From contig NC_030858.1 of the NCBI RefSeq assembly GCF_000208745.1, forward strand, positions 17,853,691-17,917,690: DNA of 64,000 bases, in the 5' to 3' direction. Of this stretch, positions 46,721 to 58,835 are shown piece by piece; within the stretch, counting starts at the first letter, position 1; each line of letters begins with the position of its first letter. The position numbers and the translations under genes were made by a program. The notes beneath the pieces are model-generated. The model made no database searches. It had not been told where the DNA came from and saw only the letters and a list, made by a program, of their open reading frames with translations. This DNA comes from Theobroma cacao. Taxonomy: Eukaryota > Streptophyta > Magnoliopsida > Malvales > Malvaceae.

Positions 46721-47134
46721 CCAATTTGTTATGCTAACAAAACATTGACTAATGCCCAATTTAATTACACTACCATTGAAAAAAAGTTGCTTGCTATTGT
46801 GTTTTCATTTGACAAATTTCGCTCCTACCTTGTTAGCACAAAAGTCATTGTTTAGACTAACCATTTAGCAATTAAATATCTTATTGGGATGAAAAACACT
46901 AAGCCACGATTGATGAGATGGCTACTTTTGTTGCAAGAGTTTGATTTAGAAATCCGAAACAAAAAAGGTACAAAAAATCAAGTGGAAAATCACCTTTTTA
47001 GATTAGAGGATGAGGCACAAGTTAGAAATAAAACGGTGATAAATGAAGCCTTTTCAGATGAACAGTTATTTCATATCAACAAGAAAAAAATTTTTTCCAT
47101 GGTATGTAGATTTTGTGAACTACATCGTGAGTAG
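46640..47134 (+). pseudogene. Athila-type RNase H, broken
   Basis: The text has LPFELMFDASDYAI, then TIEKKLLAIVFSFDKFRSYL and, after an in-frame TAG at about 46854, [20 protein letters not shown] and [20 protein letters not shown]. These match the Ty3 RNase H. The conserved ADxLSR region is changed to ENHLFR. The frame breaks near 46700. Confidence 0.85.
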
Positions 47135-47199
47135 TCTCTTCCCTCCTAATTTGAGCTTTCAATAAAAGAAATTTTTGCATGATGTAAAAAATTATGTTT

Positions 47200-47975
47200 G
47201 GGACGAGCCTTTTCTTTATAAGCAATGTTGGGATCAAATTCTTAGATGGTGTGTTCTAGAGATGGAATTTGAGAATATACTGTATCATTGTCACTCTTCG
47301 GATTATGGAGAACAAAGAACTGCTGCAAAGGTTCTTCAATCAGAATTCTATTAGCCTTCTCTCTTTAAAGATGCTCATTATTTTGTTAAAAAGTGTGATA
47401 GATGTTAATGACTTGACAACATATCTAGAAGACACAAGATGCCTTTCAACAACATTCTTGAGGTAGAGGTTTTTGATGTTTGGGGAATTGACGTCATGGG
47501 TTCATTTATTCCTTCATACAATAATAAGTATGTCTTAGTTATTGTTAATTATGTGTCTAAATGGGTTAAAGCTGCAACATTTTAAAATAATGACTCTAAG
47601 GTGGTAATGAACTTTTTGAAAAAGAATATCTTCACTCATTTTGGCACTCTAAGAGCAATTATCAGTGATGAAGGATCTCACTTTTGCAACAAATATTTTG
47701 AGGCACTTCTTGCCAAATATAGAGTTAAACATAAGATTGCCACAGCATATCACCCACAAACAAGTGGCCAAGTTAAAGTTTCAAATAGAGAAATCAAAAC
47801 AATTTTAGAGAAGGCTATCTGTCCATCTAGAAAAGATTGGTCTAAAAGGTTATATGATGCATTGTGGGCTTATAGAACTGCATTCAAAACTTCAATTGGG
47901 ATGTCTCCATATGAATTGATTTTTGATAAAATGTGTCATCTTCCATATGAACTTGAGCATAAAGCATATTAGGTA
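47200..47975 (+). pseudogene. Athila-type integrase, broken
   Basis: The zinc-binding part is degraded (CHSSDYGEQRTAAKVLQS, later FVKKCDRC). The catalytic core is well preserved: VFDVWGIDVMGSF (first Asp), [20 protein letters not shown] (second Asp) and [11 protein letters not shown] (Glu), the D,D-35-E triad. It ends [11 protein letters not shown] and [10 protein letters not shown]. Stops near 47350, 47405 and 47584 and a frameshift near 47440 prevent translation. Downstream tail text (FPHGVVEL-like) lies near 48230. Confidence 0.9.
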
Positions 47976-48689
47976 ATCAAAAGATTGAACTTTAATCTCC
48001 AAGCTGATGGAAAAATCATCTTTTTCAACTCAATGAGATGCATGAGTTCTAACTTCAAACTTATAAGAGTGAAAATACCTACGAGGAGAAAACCAAGAAA
48101 TGGCATGACAAGTCATTAAACGTCACTTTGAACCAGGTCAACATTTTCTCCTTTATAACTCTCAATTGACATTATTTCTGCGTAAACTTAAGTTTAGATG
48201 GTTAGGACCTTTTGTTGTTACGAAAGTATTCCCTCATGGAGTAGTGGAATTATAAAAAAAAAAAATAAGACATGCAAGGTGAACAGTCAACGTCTCAAGC
48301 ATTATTGGGGAAGCAACATCAAATGCCATAAATCCTCAATTTCGCTCATCAAAGCAAATTGAGCCTAAGAAAGTCAAGCTGAAGACTATAAATCAAGCGT
48401 TTTTTGGAAGGCAACCCAAGTATTCTAAACTCATTTTATTTTTATTTTTTTAATATAATAATTTAAATTTTTTTCTCTTTTTGTAGGTGTCCCGAAAAAA
48501 AAATTTGACGCGTGACTCCTCGATAACGAGGGATGCCTTCCTTAAACAGAAGGCATGGAAACCTGGCACCCACCCTTTAGCATCGTGACGCCCCACTATC
48601 TCAACACAAACTCCCCCACTTGAGAAGTTGGCGTCGCTGAGCTCAAAGGGCCATGGCCATGGCACCCAACAGCACAAAATCCCAATAAG
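47976..48689 (+). other. Post-integrase tail of Athila element
   Basis: Short tail matching the region at 10140-10330 in the first copy (GGAAGGCAACCCAAGTATTC here). Then GC-richer text (48500-48660) with CCATGGCCATGGCACCCAAC that resembles the GC-rich middle of the Athila LTR. The open frame 48450-48677 on the minus strand is not credible as a gene. Confidence 0.55.
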
Positions 48690-48772
48690 ATTTTAAACCA
48701 TGGGAACGAACTTTGCTTTCTACTATATTACTTGTTAACAATATGTACACTTGCGTGGTAAATTCGACAACA
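48690..48772 (+). repeat. Remnant of Athila 3' LTR (last ~80 bases)
   Basis: CATGGGAACGAACTTTGCTTTC through GACAACA matches the end of the 5' LTR (42920-42991). Confidence 0.85.
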
Positions 48773-50104
48773 AAGGATAAGATTGTGTAACAGAACACCT
48801 TGAGAGGATCTACCATGTTCCGTTATTCCATGACAGAGAAATCATGACGTGGACCCTGATTTTGTTTTCGTTATAGATTTCTTAAGGTGATGCATGTTTG
48901 ACATTGTCTAAGGAAAAATCAAGTGAAAGGGAAGCATAATTAATCATGTAATGCTGTTGATCATAAGGGATTCCGATTTCTTGTGGTTTGTGCATTGTAA
49001 GAGTTTCTATGCCGATTTATGTTAATGATTTAATAAATTGAGGAAGGGCGATTAGGACTGGAACATGTTCAAAAGGCATACGATTATTGTAAAGTGGATT
49101 GTATTGAGGCCAAGCTGTTGTTAAATTTTGATTATAAATCCTAGTTTAGCAATAGCTAGTAGAACAATTGATAGTTTTGTTTTCAACATTCGTGCACAAG
49201 GATTTATTTCCTGGTTGCCGTGGGATGTACTTTGTTGCTTTGGGGTGTTCTTTTGTTGGTCCTGCTTTAGAGCTTTGCATAGGTCGATATCACTTTACAA
49301 CCATATATAGGGTTTTTTACTACTAGTTTTCATTTTATAGAGCATGCCATGATATTTTGACAAGATGCTCTTCCACTGAAGGGGTGGTTTTTGTACATTT
49401 CACATATGAGGAATGAAACAATCTTTCTGATTTTCAAAAAAAAATAGTTATATACAGTTGAATTTTGTTTATCTCTGAATTATATCATAAACTTTTTTAT
49501 TTGATATCAAATTTCCCATGGCTTTTAACTGTTTATTTTTTCAACACATGAGTAAAAACAACTTTTATATCACCCATTAAGTTTGTAAAATCCCAAAGCA
49601 AGACAAAAACCATTGGAAGAGTAACCATTCTTGCAAATGTGCACAAACATAATGTGAATATTATAAATAATTGAAGTAATACCACGATGAGGTAGCATAA
49701 AGCTAGCTAAAGATGTTAAAAGTATAAACTTGATGTTAAAGTATACACATTTGCCACTAAAAAAAAAACTTGACTCATCATAACGCAAACCCACTTCGAT
49801 AGAAATATTCTTCCAAGTTCTAAATCACAACCTTAGTTGGTTTGTTTTTCAACATTGCTTATACAAACTATCCAATCGAAACAAGTTTAGAGTAGTACTT
49901 GCCATCTTGTGCTCACGCCAAATTTCTTATTGTTTTTCTTTTCATTTCTCCATCTCAGCAACAAAAATTTAGAAAATTGAACTATAAGTCTTAAACCAAA
50001 TAATGAAAAAAAAATTTTTATAGAAAATCAAAAACTAAAAATACACTCCATTGTTCATATCAAGGCACGGTTGTAGGACTCCCCAAACCTCATTCATGTT
50101 GTTT
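48773..50104. other. Intergenic DNA, nothing firmly recognised
   Basis: The part from 49030 to 49450 reads like a plant 3' UTR and ends in an A-run (49437-49445), so it might be part of an old mRNA-derived or gene-end sequence. I could not assign it. The open frames at 49128-49310 and 49570-49794 have no domain. Confidence 0.4.
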
Positions 50105-50229
50105 ACATGTGCTTCAAAGGGAATTATGTTAAGAGCATTTCATCATGCTCACAACATTCATCATCTGGTGGATAATAATCTTCTAATGTCCCTTCATATG
50201 CTTCAAAAATTTCAATTGCCTTTACACCA
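50105..50229 (-). pseudogene. NatA auxiliary subunit (NAA15/OMA-like) exon remnant
   Basis: On the minus strand, after an acceptor-like ATATTAG (50237-50230), the frame reads GVKAIEIFEAYEGTLEDYYP and PDDECCEHDEML. This fits the TPR-region phrase of plant NAA15, the ribosome-anchoring subunit of the N-terminal acetyltransferase NatA. The family text continues into LLYKISLLEECG, and here the following bases are a decayed version of that, with a stop at about 50120. Charged-residue changes (NER to DEC) and the stop point to a pseudogene. I found no neighbouring exons. Identification rests on ~33 residues. Confidence 0.55.
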
Positions 50230-51033
50230 CTAATATCAACCAAAAAAAGGCATTAAGCATAAATACCTAAAGAATGGAAGAAACAAAAGTAAAACTTCAT
50301 TCTCTTAAAACTACTTGGCTAATTCAAGAACAAAAAAGTAAACAAAAAAAAAACCCGATAATTGATGTGCCAATGCAATAACTTAATTCATTCAATCAAA
50401 TATGCAATAGAATTATTTGATATCAACAAATAAAAGACAAAAGAAAATATGGCATCATCATTACTTCTAGATAAAACCATAGCGAAAACAAAATAATTTT
50501 ACTGTTAGCAAAGCATTTTAAGGCATTCTTTAAAAGATTGTTTGTAAATTGCTAATTTGCCACAAAATTTCATAAATGCATGTATTACCAACTTTCTAGT
50601 AAAGTAGGGTACCTTTCTATCTTCCTATATACCTATCTATAATTCTATATATATTATTAACATCTTCAACACAATCCACACCCACATATTATCATGAAAG
50701 TATTTTAATACCTTCAATATAGAACCTTTATATTTCAACCTTTTATGAAATTTTCTTGGAAGCTTAGTTGCAATCATATGAACCACACATCAAAAATCAA
50801 TAGTAACTTCACCCATGTTAACACCCATTTGATCATGTAATTAGAAACATAACGTTTTGATTTTTAAGCATTTAATTTACAAAAATGCTTTAATATATCA
50901 ACAAATGATTCAATGTTTAAATCTAAAAAGCCTTTCTATTCCGACCTTAACAATAACAACATTCTAAAACGTGCTTCACAAAATAAAAGTTGGCAAAAAA
51001 TTTTCAAATTATCATAGAAGCAACAATTAGGAT
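50230..51033. other. Non-coding DNA, nothing recognised
   Basis: AT-rich, with short A-runs. The first ~200 bases may be the upstream intron of the NAA15-like remnant. Confidence 0.45.
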
Positions 51034-51566
51034 TGTTGTGTGAGGGTTGATCACGCATCAAATACAAATAAAATGCAACGAAAATAAATTTAAAATTAAA
51101 TTACACCTCACCTTCCTAAGATCTCTTTTATGCCAAATTGAGTACAGAATTAAATTAAAAATAAAATATATATGATCATATCAAGTTTACCTAAATAACA
51201 AAGGTTGATGAATCCTTTGTTAAACTACCAAATCAGCCTTCAAAAAGCTCAACCACCTTAGCCTGGTTATTGCGAACCAAAGCTGTCCAAGGAATCCTTG
51301 TGTAGCCTCTAATGGTGATCCACACTAATGAATTAGAAAATCATTCCTTAAGGATTAGGAGTGCTATGCCTTGATAATGTGCTAGCAAAGATGAGTTTCA
51401 TAAACTCATAATACACACAAAATTGTGGGGCTGAACACAAAAAAGAAATCAAGTGAATGAAAAACTATTTTTCTTCACACGAGGACCGACAAGGCAAAAG
51501 GAATTTCTAATGTGTCGTTCTCTTTTTTTTTCAACCGTTTTCTCTCATGTTGTTTAGAGGCTATAG

Positions 51567-51584
51567 CAAGGTATTTATACCTTG
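51567..51584 (-). promoter_or_regulatory. TATA box inside a palindrome (3' LTR)
   Basis: CAAGGTATTTATACCTTG is a perfect inverted repeat apart from its two central bases. On the minus strand it carries TATAAATA. The same 18 bases occur at 58443-58460. Confidence 0.7.
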
Positions 51585-51642
51585 GATTAATTTTAAACCC
51601 TAGTTGCAAAGCTATTTTGTGATTGCTAATTAATCCAATAAT

Positions 51643-51935
51643 TTGAATAAACAATTTAATTAAGTCTTTAAGAAGCCCAATTAAATTAATTGTTTAATTT
51701 AATCAATTAGGCCCAATAAATTAATTAAACAATTTAATTAATTAAGCCCAACAATTTTAATCAATTAGGCCCAATGACTTAATTAAACAAATTTAATCAA
51801 TTAGGCCTAATAACTTAATTGTTTAATTTAATTAATTAGGCCCAATGACTTAATTAAACAATTTAATTAATTAGGCCCAATGGTTTAATTAAACAATTTA
51901 ATTAATTAGGCACAACTTAATTAAACAATTTTAAT
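51643..51935. repeat. U3 minisatellite of the copia-type 3' LTR
   Basis: About eight units of ~34 bp, built from TTAATTAAACAATTTAATTA followed by ATTAGGCCCAATGAC. Each unit is rich in self-complementary AATTTAATTAATT. The matching array in the other LTR is at 58510-58835. Confidence 0.9.
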
Positions 51936-52150
51936 CAAGTGCTTGAGAAGCTCATAAGTTTTAATTTGATTAAGTCTAACTTAATCACCTCTCCCATTTT
52001 ATTTTTAACATTCATTTTAGGTGTGTGACCCATTAGGCTTCTAACATGTTGGTAATGAACTCAACATATAATTCTTAAGTTAAACTTAGAATTAGATAAA
52101 TTTAAACTACTTTAAATTTATCATTAATCCAGTTAACTACGTAAAGTTCA

Positions 52151-54134
52151 TAGACCAAGATTGGGATCTAGCAATCCATCATGACCACCCAAATGTCAGA
52201 AGAGTCAAGATAATTTGACTCAACCTTTAAGTGATCAACCTTTCAGTGTACTTCATTCTCTCATCATATATCCCAGAGATGATAAGAGCATGGTGCAGTG
52301 TCTACTCTTATTGATCTCCATATTCATTCTTAAAGTTTGATCATCAGCTTTATAAAGACTTATGAAATTCCTTTCATAATCTTCAAGTCGCCTTGGCCAA
52401 GGACTTCAATAAGCTAATATCAACCAAGAACAGTTAGGATGTGTCCCTTGCATCACTTGGGGTGATGATTCCTATCTTGACCACTCATTTGCCTTCACAT
52501 GCTTCATGCTATACCCAAAAGCATCCTCTTTTGGCATCCTTGATTAAGCACTCATAGAGATATAATCAAAGCATAGCATTCCATACATAAGACAACCTGG
52601 TGTCTCAAGTTTAGGAAGTATTTACACAACTGACACATGATAAGTATTGCATAGACACTTGAGTGAAATACCAAATGCACTTCTCATGGCGGGTCATGTT
52701 CAGTGAACTTGCTCTCCTATGCAAGCACCTATATACTATTTTCAAGCATCTCTATACTTCAACTTATAAGATCAGTTACTTACTTTTCAAGTAAGGAACA
52801 TAGAATGTACTAGTCTCTAGGTATCATTGATGTCCAATCTTAACGATACATTGACCAACAACATTTTGAGATTACACTTTGATGCATAAAGATCTCATAA
52901 CTGCAACCCATTATAGTTCCTTTGCAAGGCATATTAATCTCATGGACTTCATCCAATTAGACTTATAACTTGTTAAATTGATGTTTTATTAATGAAGGAA
53001 AACCTTTAATCATTCAACATGAATGATGTTGTTGCATGATTAGAATCACGCCTTAACCAATCCAAATAGGTTGTAGGGCTTATCCCAACATCTCTCACTA
53101 ACACAAAGCCAATTATTACCTCATCGTATGTGGATTCAAATCCATCTAGCAATCGTGTCTCCATGTAGACTCGTTTGTGCCCTTCAATGTGGATAATTGT
53201 TTTTATCTATCTTCAAAATGTCTTTGCATCACATCATGTCATATTACTATATCTAGATCTAATGAGACCCAGGTTCTACTATTATTGCTTCATTGTTACA
53301 TTAACAATGTTCAGAACCCTTTATTAGTTCCATGAACTAATGATCTAAATATCTTCCTATTTGAGCCCTTTATAATAGGGTGTATATGACTTTGTTTATA
53401 TACACATATAATCCCTTTTGCTCCTTGGGACCATTCCAACTAGACTATGCTGTATGCATCATATGCATATGTCACTCTATGTAATGCCATTTGGCCCCTT
53501 TAAACTTTTTATTGTCATTGGGCTCTCACTAAATCCAAGATCCTTTGTGAGAGTAATATTCAAACTCTTTTGAATATTCCATGATGTATGTACATCTCAA
53601 TGTATGCTTGGAATAATATTGGTTTGGAATATCATAATGGGCTTTTATATTGGACAGATATGGATCAAATCATATTGCAATATGAAGTTACTTCTTTCTT
53701 GAACATTCATATCTATGTTTTCATCTTAAGAAAGTCTCGTTTTATATGAATCAATATTCAACCTTTTGATTAATTGAACATAATTCATAATTGATCAAAT
53801 ATCATTGCAAGGATAAACATGAAGCATGGATAATTAAATATGACGTAATTATTCCAAATAATTATTCAAACTTGAAACATATAAGCTTCGACATCCAAAT
53901 GCTAAAGACAAATGTTTCACTAGCCATTCCCATGGCAATCACATAGTTAATGTTTCAAAAACATCCAAATAAATTATCCAACATGTCGAGATAAATAGGA
54001 ATGTAACCATCCAATGTAGCATTTAATGCTTTAAGTAGTCCTACTCATCTTTATCTTTGGTCCCTGCAATATGTCAAACATATGAGAACCAACTTTGAGG
54101 TATCATATACCTTTAATATATAAAGTAGAATTAT
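52151..54134 (-). other. 3' non-coding tail of the gag-only copia-type element
   Basis: No coding frame. The part 52150-52900 is homologous (opposite strand) to 3880-4476, so this tail is a family feature and not random insertion. The element's polypurine tract should abut 52151, but no strong purine run is visible. Confidence 0.65.
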
Positions 54135-54995
54135 TTAGCAAATGGTCCCTGAATTAGAAACTTCAATAAGCTTCTTTTCCTTGCTCACAACAACTGGGTA
54201 CTCCTTGCAGTTCGTCCTCCAATGCCCAAGTTTGCCACAATGATGGCAAATATCATTCTCTTTGTCCTTTTTGACACTTCCCTTAAGCTTCAGTGCCTTC
54301 TCATTTTGGGATTTTACTTTCTTCCCTATTTGGGATTTCTTCTTCTGTTGCTTCGTATGAGCCTTGGAAAAAGAAACAAGAAGCAATGACCTCTTATCTT
54401 TCCTAATGGACCTCTCTGCAATGTCTAGCATATTTAAAAGTTCAAGAAGAGTGGCTTCCAATCGATTCATATGGAAGTTCAATACGAACTGACTAAAGCT
54501 GTTAAGAAGAGATTATAGAACTAAGTCTATTCTTAGCTCACGATCCATTGCTAATCCCAATTGTCCAAGTCTTTCAATGAGTCCAATCATCTTTAGCACA
54601 TGAGGTCTAACAGAACTGCCTTTTGCTATCTTGCATTGGAATAGTTCTTTAGAGATATCATATCTCTCAATACGCCCTTTCTTATCAAACAATTCTCTAA
54701 AGTGAAGAATCATGGATTGGACATCCATGTGTTCATGTTGCTTTTGGAGCTCAAGGGTCATACTGTCTAGCATCACGCATGTTGCCCAATCATCATCATC
54801 CTTATGACATTGATATGATTCCTTATCCTCAACACTAGCATCAGCAACAGGGACTGGTGGAATATGAGTGTCAAGGACATAGGATTTCTTCTCCTATTTC
54901 AAGACAATGTTGAGGTTCCGAAACCAATCGAGGAAGTTTAGGCTAGTGAGTTTATTTGCATTCAAGATGCTTCGTAATGACAAATTATTAGCCAT
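54135..54995 (-). pseudogene. Copia-type gag (UBN2 domain, zinc knuckle), two in-frame stops
   Basis: A single minus-strand frame of 287 codons starts MANNLSLRSILNANKLTS at 54995 and ends in TAG or similar at 54135. It continues FLDWFRNLNIVLK, then after a TAG (about 54895) ATCVMLDSMTLELQKQHEHM and AKGSSVRPHVLKMIGLIERL. A TAA (about 54511) precedes SQFVLNFHMNRLEATLLELL. A basic linker (KKKSQIGKKVKSQNEK) leads to the knuckle CHHCGKLGHWRTNC at 54248-54207 (CX2CX4HX4C). Gag binds and packages element RNA. Both stops can arise from Gln codons by one C-to-T change. There is no frameshift, which suggests fairly recent loss or past constraint on gag. Confidence 0.85.
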
Positions 54996-57890
54996 GTACA
55001 TAAATTATGCCTAAATAGATAAAATAAAGTAATATGTAAACATCATGCATAAACTATTTAAAACAAGGTTTTAAAATTTTAAATAGTTATCCCACTAGTT
55101 TTTACAAGATGATAACCCTTCATATCACCTCGAGAAATCTCTACTGGGATTCTTTTAGTGGGCTAGGATCCCATCCATGTAGTCATGGCCTTGAGTGTAC
55201 TCAGCAAACTATGATTGGTGGATTTAGGTAGGTAACTGAGCTTACCAATTGTATCTCTAGACAACTCCAAGATCAGCTAACTGACAACACATTGCTTAAA
55301 CATATCATATATGTTTTGCCTAGCCTTTACCTCTAGTTTCCATAATAGTCAAGTTTCCAAGCATCCAGATTTTATGAAACTAGTTAAATAAGACCCATCA
55401 ATAACTCAAACATACTTGTGTAAAAGTGTGGCCTTGAGTGTGCTTAACAAGCCTCTGATTAAAAGAGCAGCTAGGTTATCTTGCTATATGGTGGAAGGCA
55501 ACTTAATCATATATGGTATGTGACTCAATATTTACCGAAGGATTTTATCCTTTTCGTTTTATTAAGGTCTCATTAGATTAGCATGCATAGCATTTAATAT
55601 ATCACATAAAATTAAATCTATCACATGCTGTTATACTAAGATGGTTATGGACTTTTCTACTCTAGTTTCCTTGAGCCATAAAAGGAACCTAGTTGATCAA
55701 ATCTTAGGGGATAGCATACATTAAGCACTTCATGCCTTAGCTTGCATCCACCTTTAGCTCTTCATGGTACCTTTGATCTCTATCTTCTGATTTACAAAAT
55801 TTCTTTTCGACTCTAATCCTATTTCTAATTACAAATGAATGTAGAAAATTCGAGTTACATTCGAATGGAGTTAGATGAGAAGAAAATTTTACAAACCTAG
55901 AACGTAAGAGATAAGGTAGGATTCGTAGACCCTATTTGAAAAGATTTCCATAAATAGCAGTTTAACCGAACATCCACAATCATATTGGGTCTATAGACCA
56001 AAACCATCAACAAACATCCACAATCTAGTTATAAACATATAAAGTAAACATGCTCAATATGATGATGATCTTGCATTTCATTTGAAAAATGTCACTTAAT
56101 CATTGAGAATCATAGTTCAAATCATTTGGTGCTTAGGTTTGAAAAGATTTAGTAATTTTTAAAAAATAATTTTTTTAAAATTACTTAATAATGGAATTGA
56201 TCATATCAAGGTTTTTAGCTAGCTCAAATCATATTTGAATTAATTCTATTAGTAAGTTCTTTCTAATTAAACTTCTTTAATTAGAAACCTACACCAGTTT
56301 AGGAAACTTCCTAGTTTGAGTATATATCATAAACCATTTTAAAAGGTTTCATGATCCAAATCATGTGTCCTAAATATTTTAAGAAGGTCCTTATCCACCT
56401 TGTAATCTTGTATCATCCATTCACTAATTATAGAGTTCTAATCATTATTAGAAGTCCTAATTTATTAGTAAATTTATCTTAATTAAAATCTATCCTAATT
56501 GGACTAGGATCTCATATACTCAAGTTGACTTTCCATTTTAATTAAAATTATGTAATCTAAATAGATGTGAATAAATTTAAATCATAATACCTTACCTTAA
56601 GGAGTCTTCATCAAATGAGGAAGACTTAATATTTTTGGAGATTTAATATCAATCAATTTAAAATTGATTGATTCCACCAAGGATTCAAACTCCTTGATTT
56701 TAGGCATGTATCCCTAACATTTAGGAGTCAATGATCAGCTAAGGAAAGAATCCTTCTTGATCATTGAGTGCCCAATTTCTCCAGCAAACAACCTGTTTCC
56801 ATAAAGCGGTTGCATCCATGGCAGTGGAAGGTGCGACATCCATGTGTGGCAGCACCATGCACAGCCTTTGTCATGAGTACCGTTTCACATGTAAAGGACA
56901 TTCCTTTAATTTAGTTAAGTGTCCAGCCACTTAAAACTTAATTCAAATTCAAAATTTTATCCTTTAATTGAACCTTTCAAATAAGGATAATATTCTGAAA
57001 TTTTCAGAATTAATTTTGCAAGATTATCTTGCCATTCAAAATCGATTTCCAAGCTATAACTATTCTTTGAACTGTTTTCAAACTTTCAATTATTAATAGT
57101 CTAAATCAGCTTGTTTGGCCATGAAAATTTCCAAAAGTAATCCTCATTGAACAATTTAATAAAGATAATTTTTATAGAATTTTTCAGAATTAATTTTCAA
57201 GAGTTTCTTGTCAATTAAAACTGAAATTTATGCCAAAACAGTGAGTTGGACCAATTTATATTTGCACCAATTTTTTTGCTTGAAATCAGCATATTTGACC
57301 GTGATATTTTCCAGAAATAATCCTTATTGAACATTTTAATAAATATAATTTTTTTGGAATTTTTCAGAATTAATTTCCAAAACTTTCTTGTTAATTAAAA
57401 CTGAAATTCATGTCATGTTAGTGAGGTGGACTACTTTCACTTTTTGCTCCAATTTCTTGCTTAAATCAGCCTATTTATTCATGAACATTTCATGATTTTG
57501 CTGTCCACATATCCAGCAATAAATGTGTAACAACTACATTTTTTTTTTTTGCTGGAAATTAAGCACAAATAGAAGCAAAATTCTGCACCAAAAACCGTGT
57601 GTGTGCTGCCTTGCAAGACAGCCTCCAAAACCGTTACGTATGGTGTCCTTTTTTCTTGTGCTTCCTTTGCACAATGCAAAACACACATTAGTTAAGTCTA
57701 TATATTATTTAAATAAGTTAAAATAAGATTAAAAGAGGCTACAAATGTTGCTAGATAGAATTAAATGAAATTGGCAAAGCAGAATTTTTGAAAAATCGAT
57801 TTTAACAAAATTGCACCAAATCAAAATGCAAAACAACTATTTGTTAATCAAGCATCCATTGAACATGAACAAGCACTCAAATGGCATGAA
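54996..57890 (-). other. Long non-coding leader between PBS and gag
   Basis: About 2.9 kb with no supported frame, much longer than the few hundred bases usual before gag. It holds three 180-bp repeats (57001-57540) and a T-run at 57539-57550. I saw no ends of a nested element, but cannot exclude one. Confidence 0.55.
57001..57540. repeat. 180-bp tandem repeat, 3 units
   Basis: TTTTCAGAATTAATTTT (or TTTCC) stands at 57001, 57181 and 57361, an exact period of 180. It is followed in each unit by CTTGTCAATTAAAACTGAAA-like text and later by AAATCAGC(A/C)TATTT and CATTGAACA(A/T)TTTAATAAA. The first unit is the most diverged. Confidence 0.85.
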
Positions 57891-57906
57891 AGGGGTTCTG
57901 ATACCA
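57891..57906 (-). promoter_or_regulatory. Primer-binding site, initiator-Met type
   Basis: On the minus strand TGGTATCAGAACCCC follows the 5' LTR after one base. TGGTATCAGA is the standard plant initiator tRNA-Met primer site. Confidence 0.9.
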
Positions 57907-58442
57907 CTGTTGGGTGAGGCTTAATCTTGTATCAAATACAAATAAAACGCAACGAAAAAAAATTTAAAATTAAATTACGCCTCACTTTCTTAGGATCTTT
58001 TTCATGACAAATTGAGTACATAATTAAATTAAAAATAAAATATATATGATCATATCAAGTTTACCTAAATAACAATGGTTGATGAATCCTTTGTTAAATT
58101 ACCAAATCAGCCTTCAAAAGCTCAACCACCTCAGCCCAGTTGTTGCAAACCAAAGGTGTCCAAGGAATTCTTGTGCAGCCTCTAATGGTGATCTACACTA
58201 ATGAATGAGAAAATCCTTCTTTAAGGATTGGGAGTGCTATGCCTTGACAATGTGCTAGCAAAGATGAGTTTCATAAACTCATAATCCACACAAAATTGTG
58301 GGGCTGAACACACAAAAGAAATCAAGTGTATGAAAAACTGTTTTTCTTCACACAAGGAGCAGCAAGGCAAAAGAAATTTCAAATGTGCCGTTCTCTTTTT
58401 TTTTTTTTAGCCGTTTTCTCTCATTTTGTTTGGAGGCTATAG

Positions 58443-58460
58443 CAAGGTATTTATACCTTG
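58443..58460 (-). promoter_or_regulatory. TATA box inside a palindrome (5' LTR)
   Basis: Same CAAGGTATTTATACCTTG as at 51567. As the 5' LTR copy, this is the likely core promoter of the element, with minus-strand TATAAATA. Confidence 0.7.
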
Positions 58461-58509
58461 GATTAATTTTAAACCCTAATTACAAAGCTATTTTGTAATT
58501 GCCAATTAA

Positions 58510-58835
58510 TCCAATAATTTGAATAAACAATTTAATTAAGTCCTTAAAAAAGCCCAATTAACTTAATTGTTTAATTTAATCAATTAGGCCCAATAACTTA
58601 ATTAAACAATTTAATTAATTAAGCCCAACAATTTAATTCAAAAATTTTAGTCAATTAGGCCTAATGACTTAATTAAAAAAATTTAATCAATTAGGCCCAA
58701 TAACTTAATTGTTTAATTTAATTAATTAGCCCCAATGACTTAATTAAATAATTTAATTAATTAGACCCAATGATTTAATTAAATAATTTAATTAATTAGG
58801 CATAACTTAATTAAACAATTTTAATCAAGTGCTTG
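58510..58835. repeat. U3 minisatellite of the copia-type 5' LTR
   Basis: Same ~34-bp AATTAATTAGGCCCAATGAC units as at 51643-51935, about eight copies, independently diverged. Confidence 0.9.

Larger units (their letters stand above)
41355..48772 (+). mobile_element. Athila-type Ty3/gypsy element, near full length, inactive
   Basis: Order: 5' LTR (41355-42991), Asp-type PBS (42998-43015), gag, protease, RT, RNase H, integrase, short tail, remnant of 3' LTR (about 48690-48772). All domains of a Ty3 pol are recognisable in the expected order, but each is interrupted. The RT catalytic box has lost an Asp. No envelope-like ORF is present after integrase. The 3' LTR is reduced to its last ~80 bases, so the 3' end was deleted or badly rearranged. 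No target duplication is seen (GAGGG before, AAGGA after). Confidence 0.9.
51034..52150 (-). repeat. Copia-type 3' LTR
   Basis: 1,117 bp, TGTTGTGTGAGGG ... AAAGTTCA on the plus strand (TGAAC ... CAACA on the minus). Clearly homologous along its length to 57908-59040, at roughly 90 percent by eye. It contains a U3 minisatellite and a TATA box. Confidence 0.9.

Noticed and set aside
48450..48677. Cys/Trp-rich minus-strand open frame
   Set aside because: Lies in Athila tail/LTR-like DNA with no domain, and GC-rich text alone explains the open frame.
48790..48860. Possible exon with EHLERIYHVPLFHDREIM text
   Set aside because: Short, no recognised family, and no splice signals or continuation that I could support.
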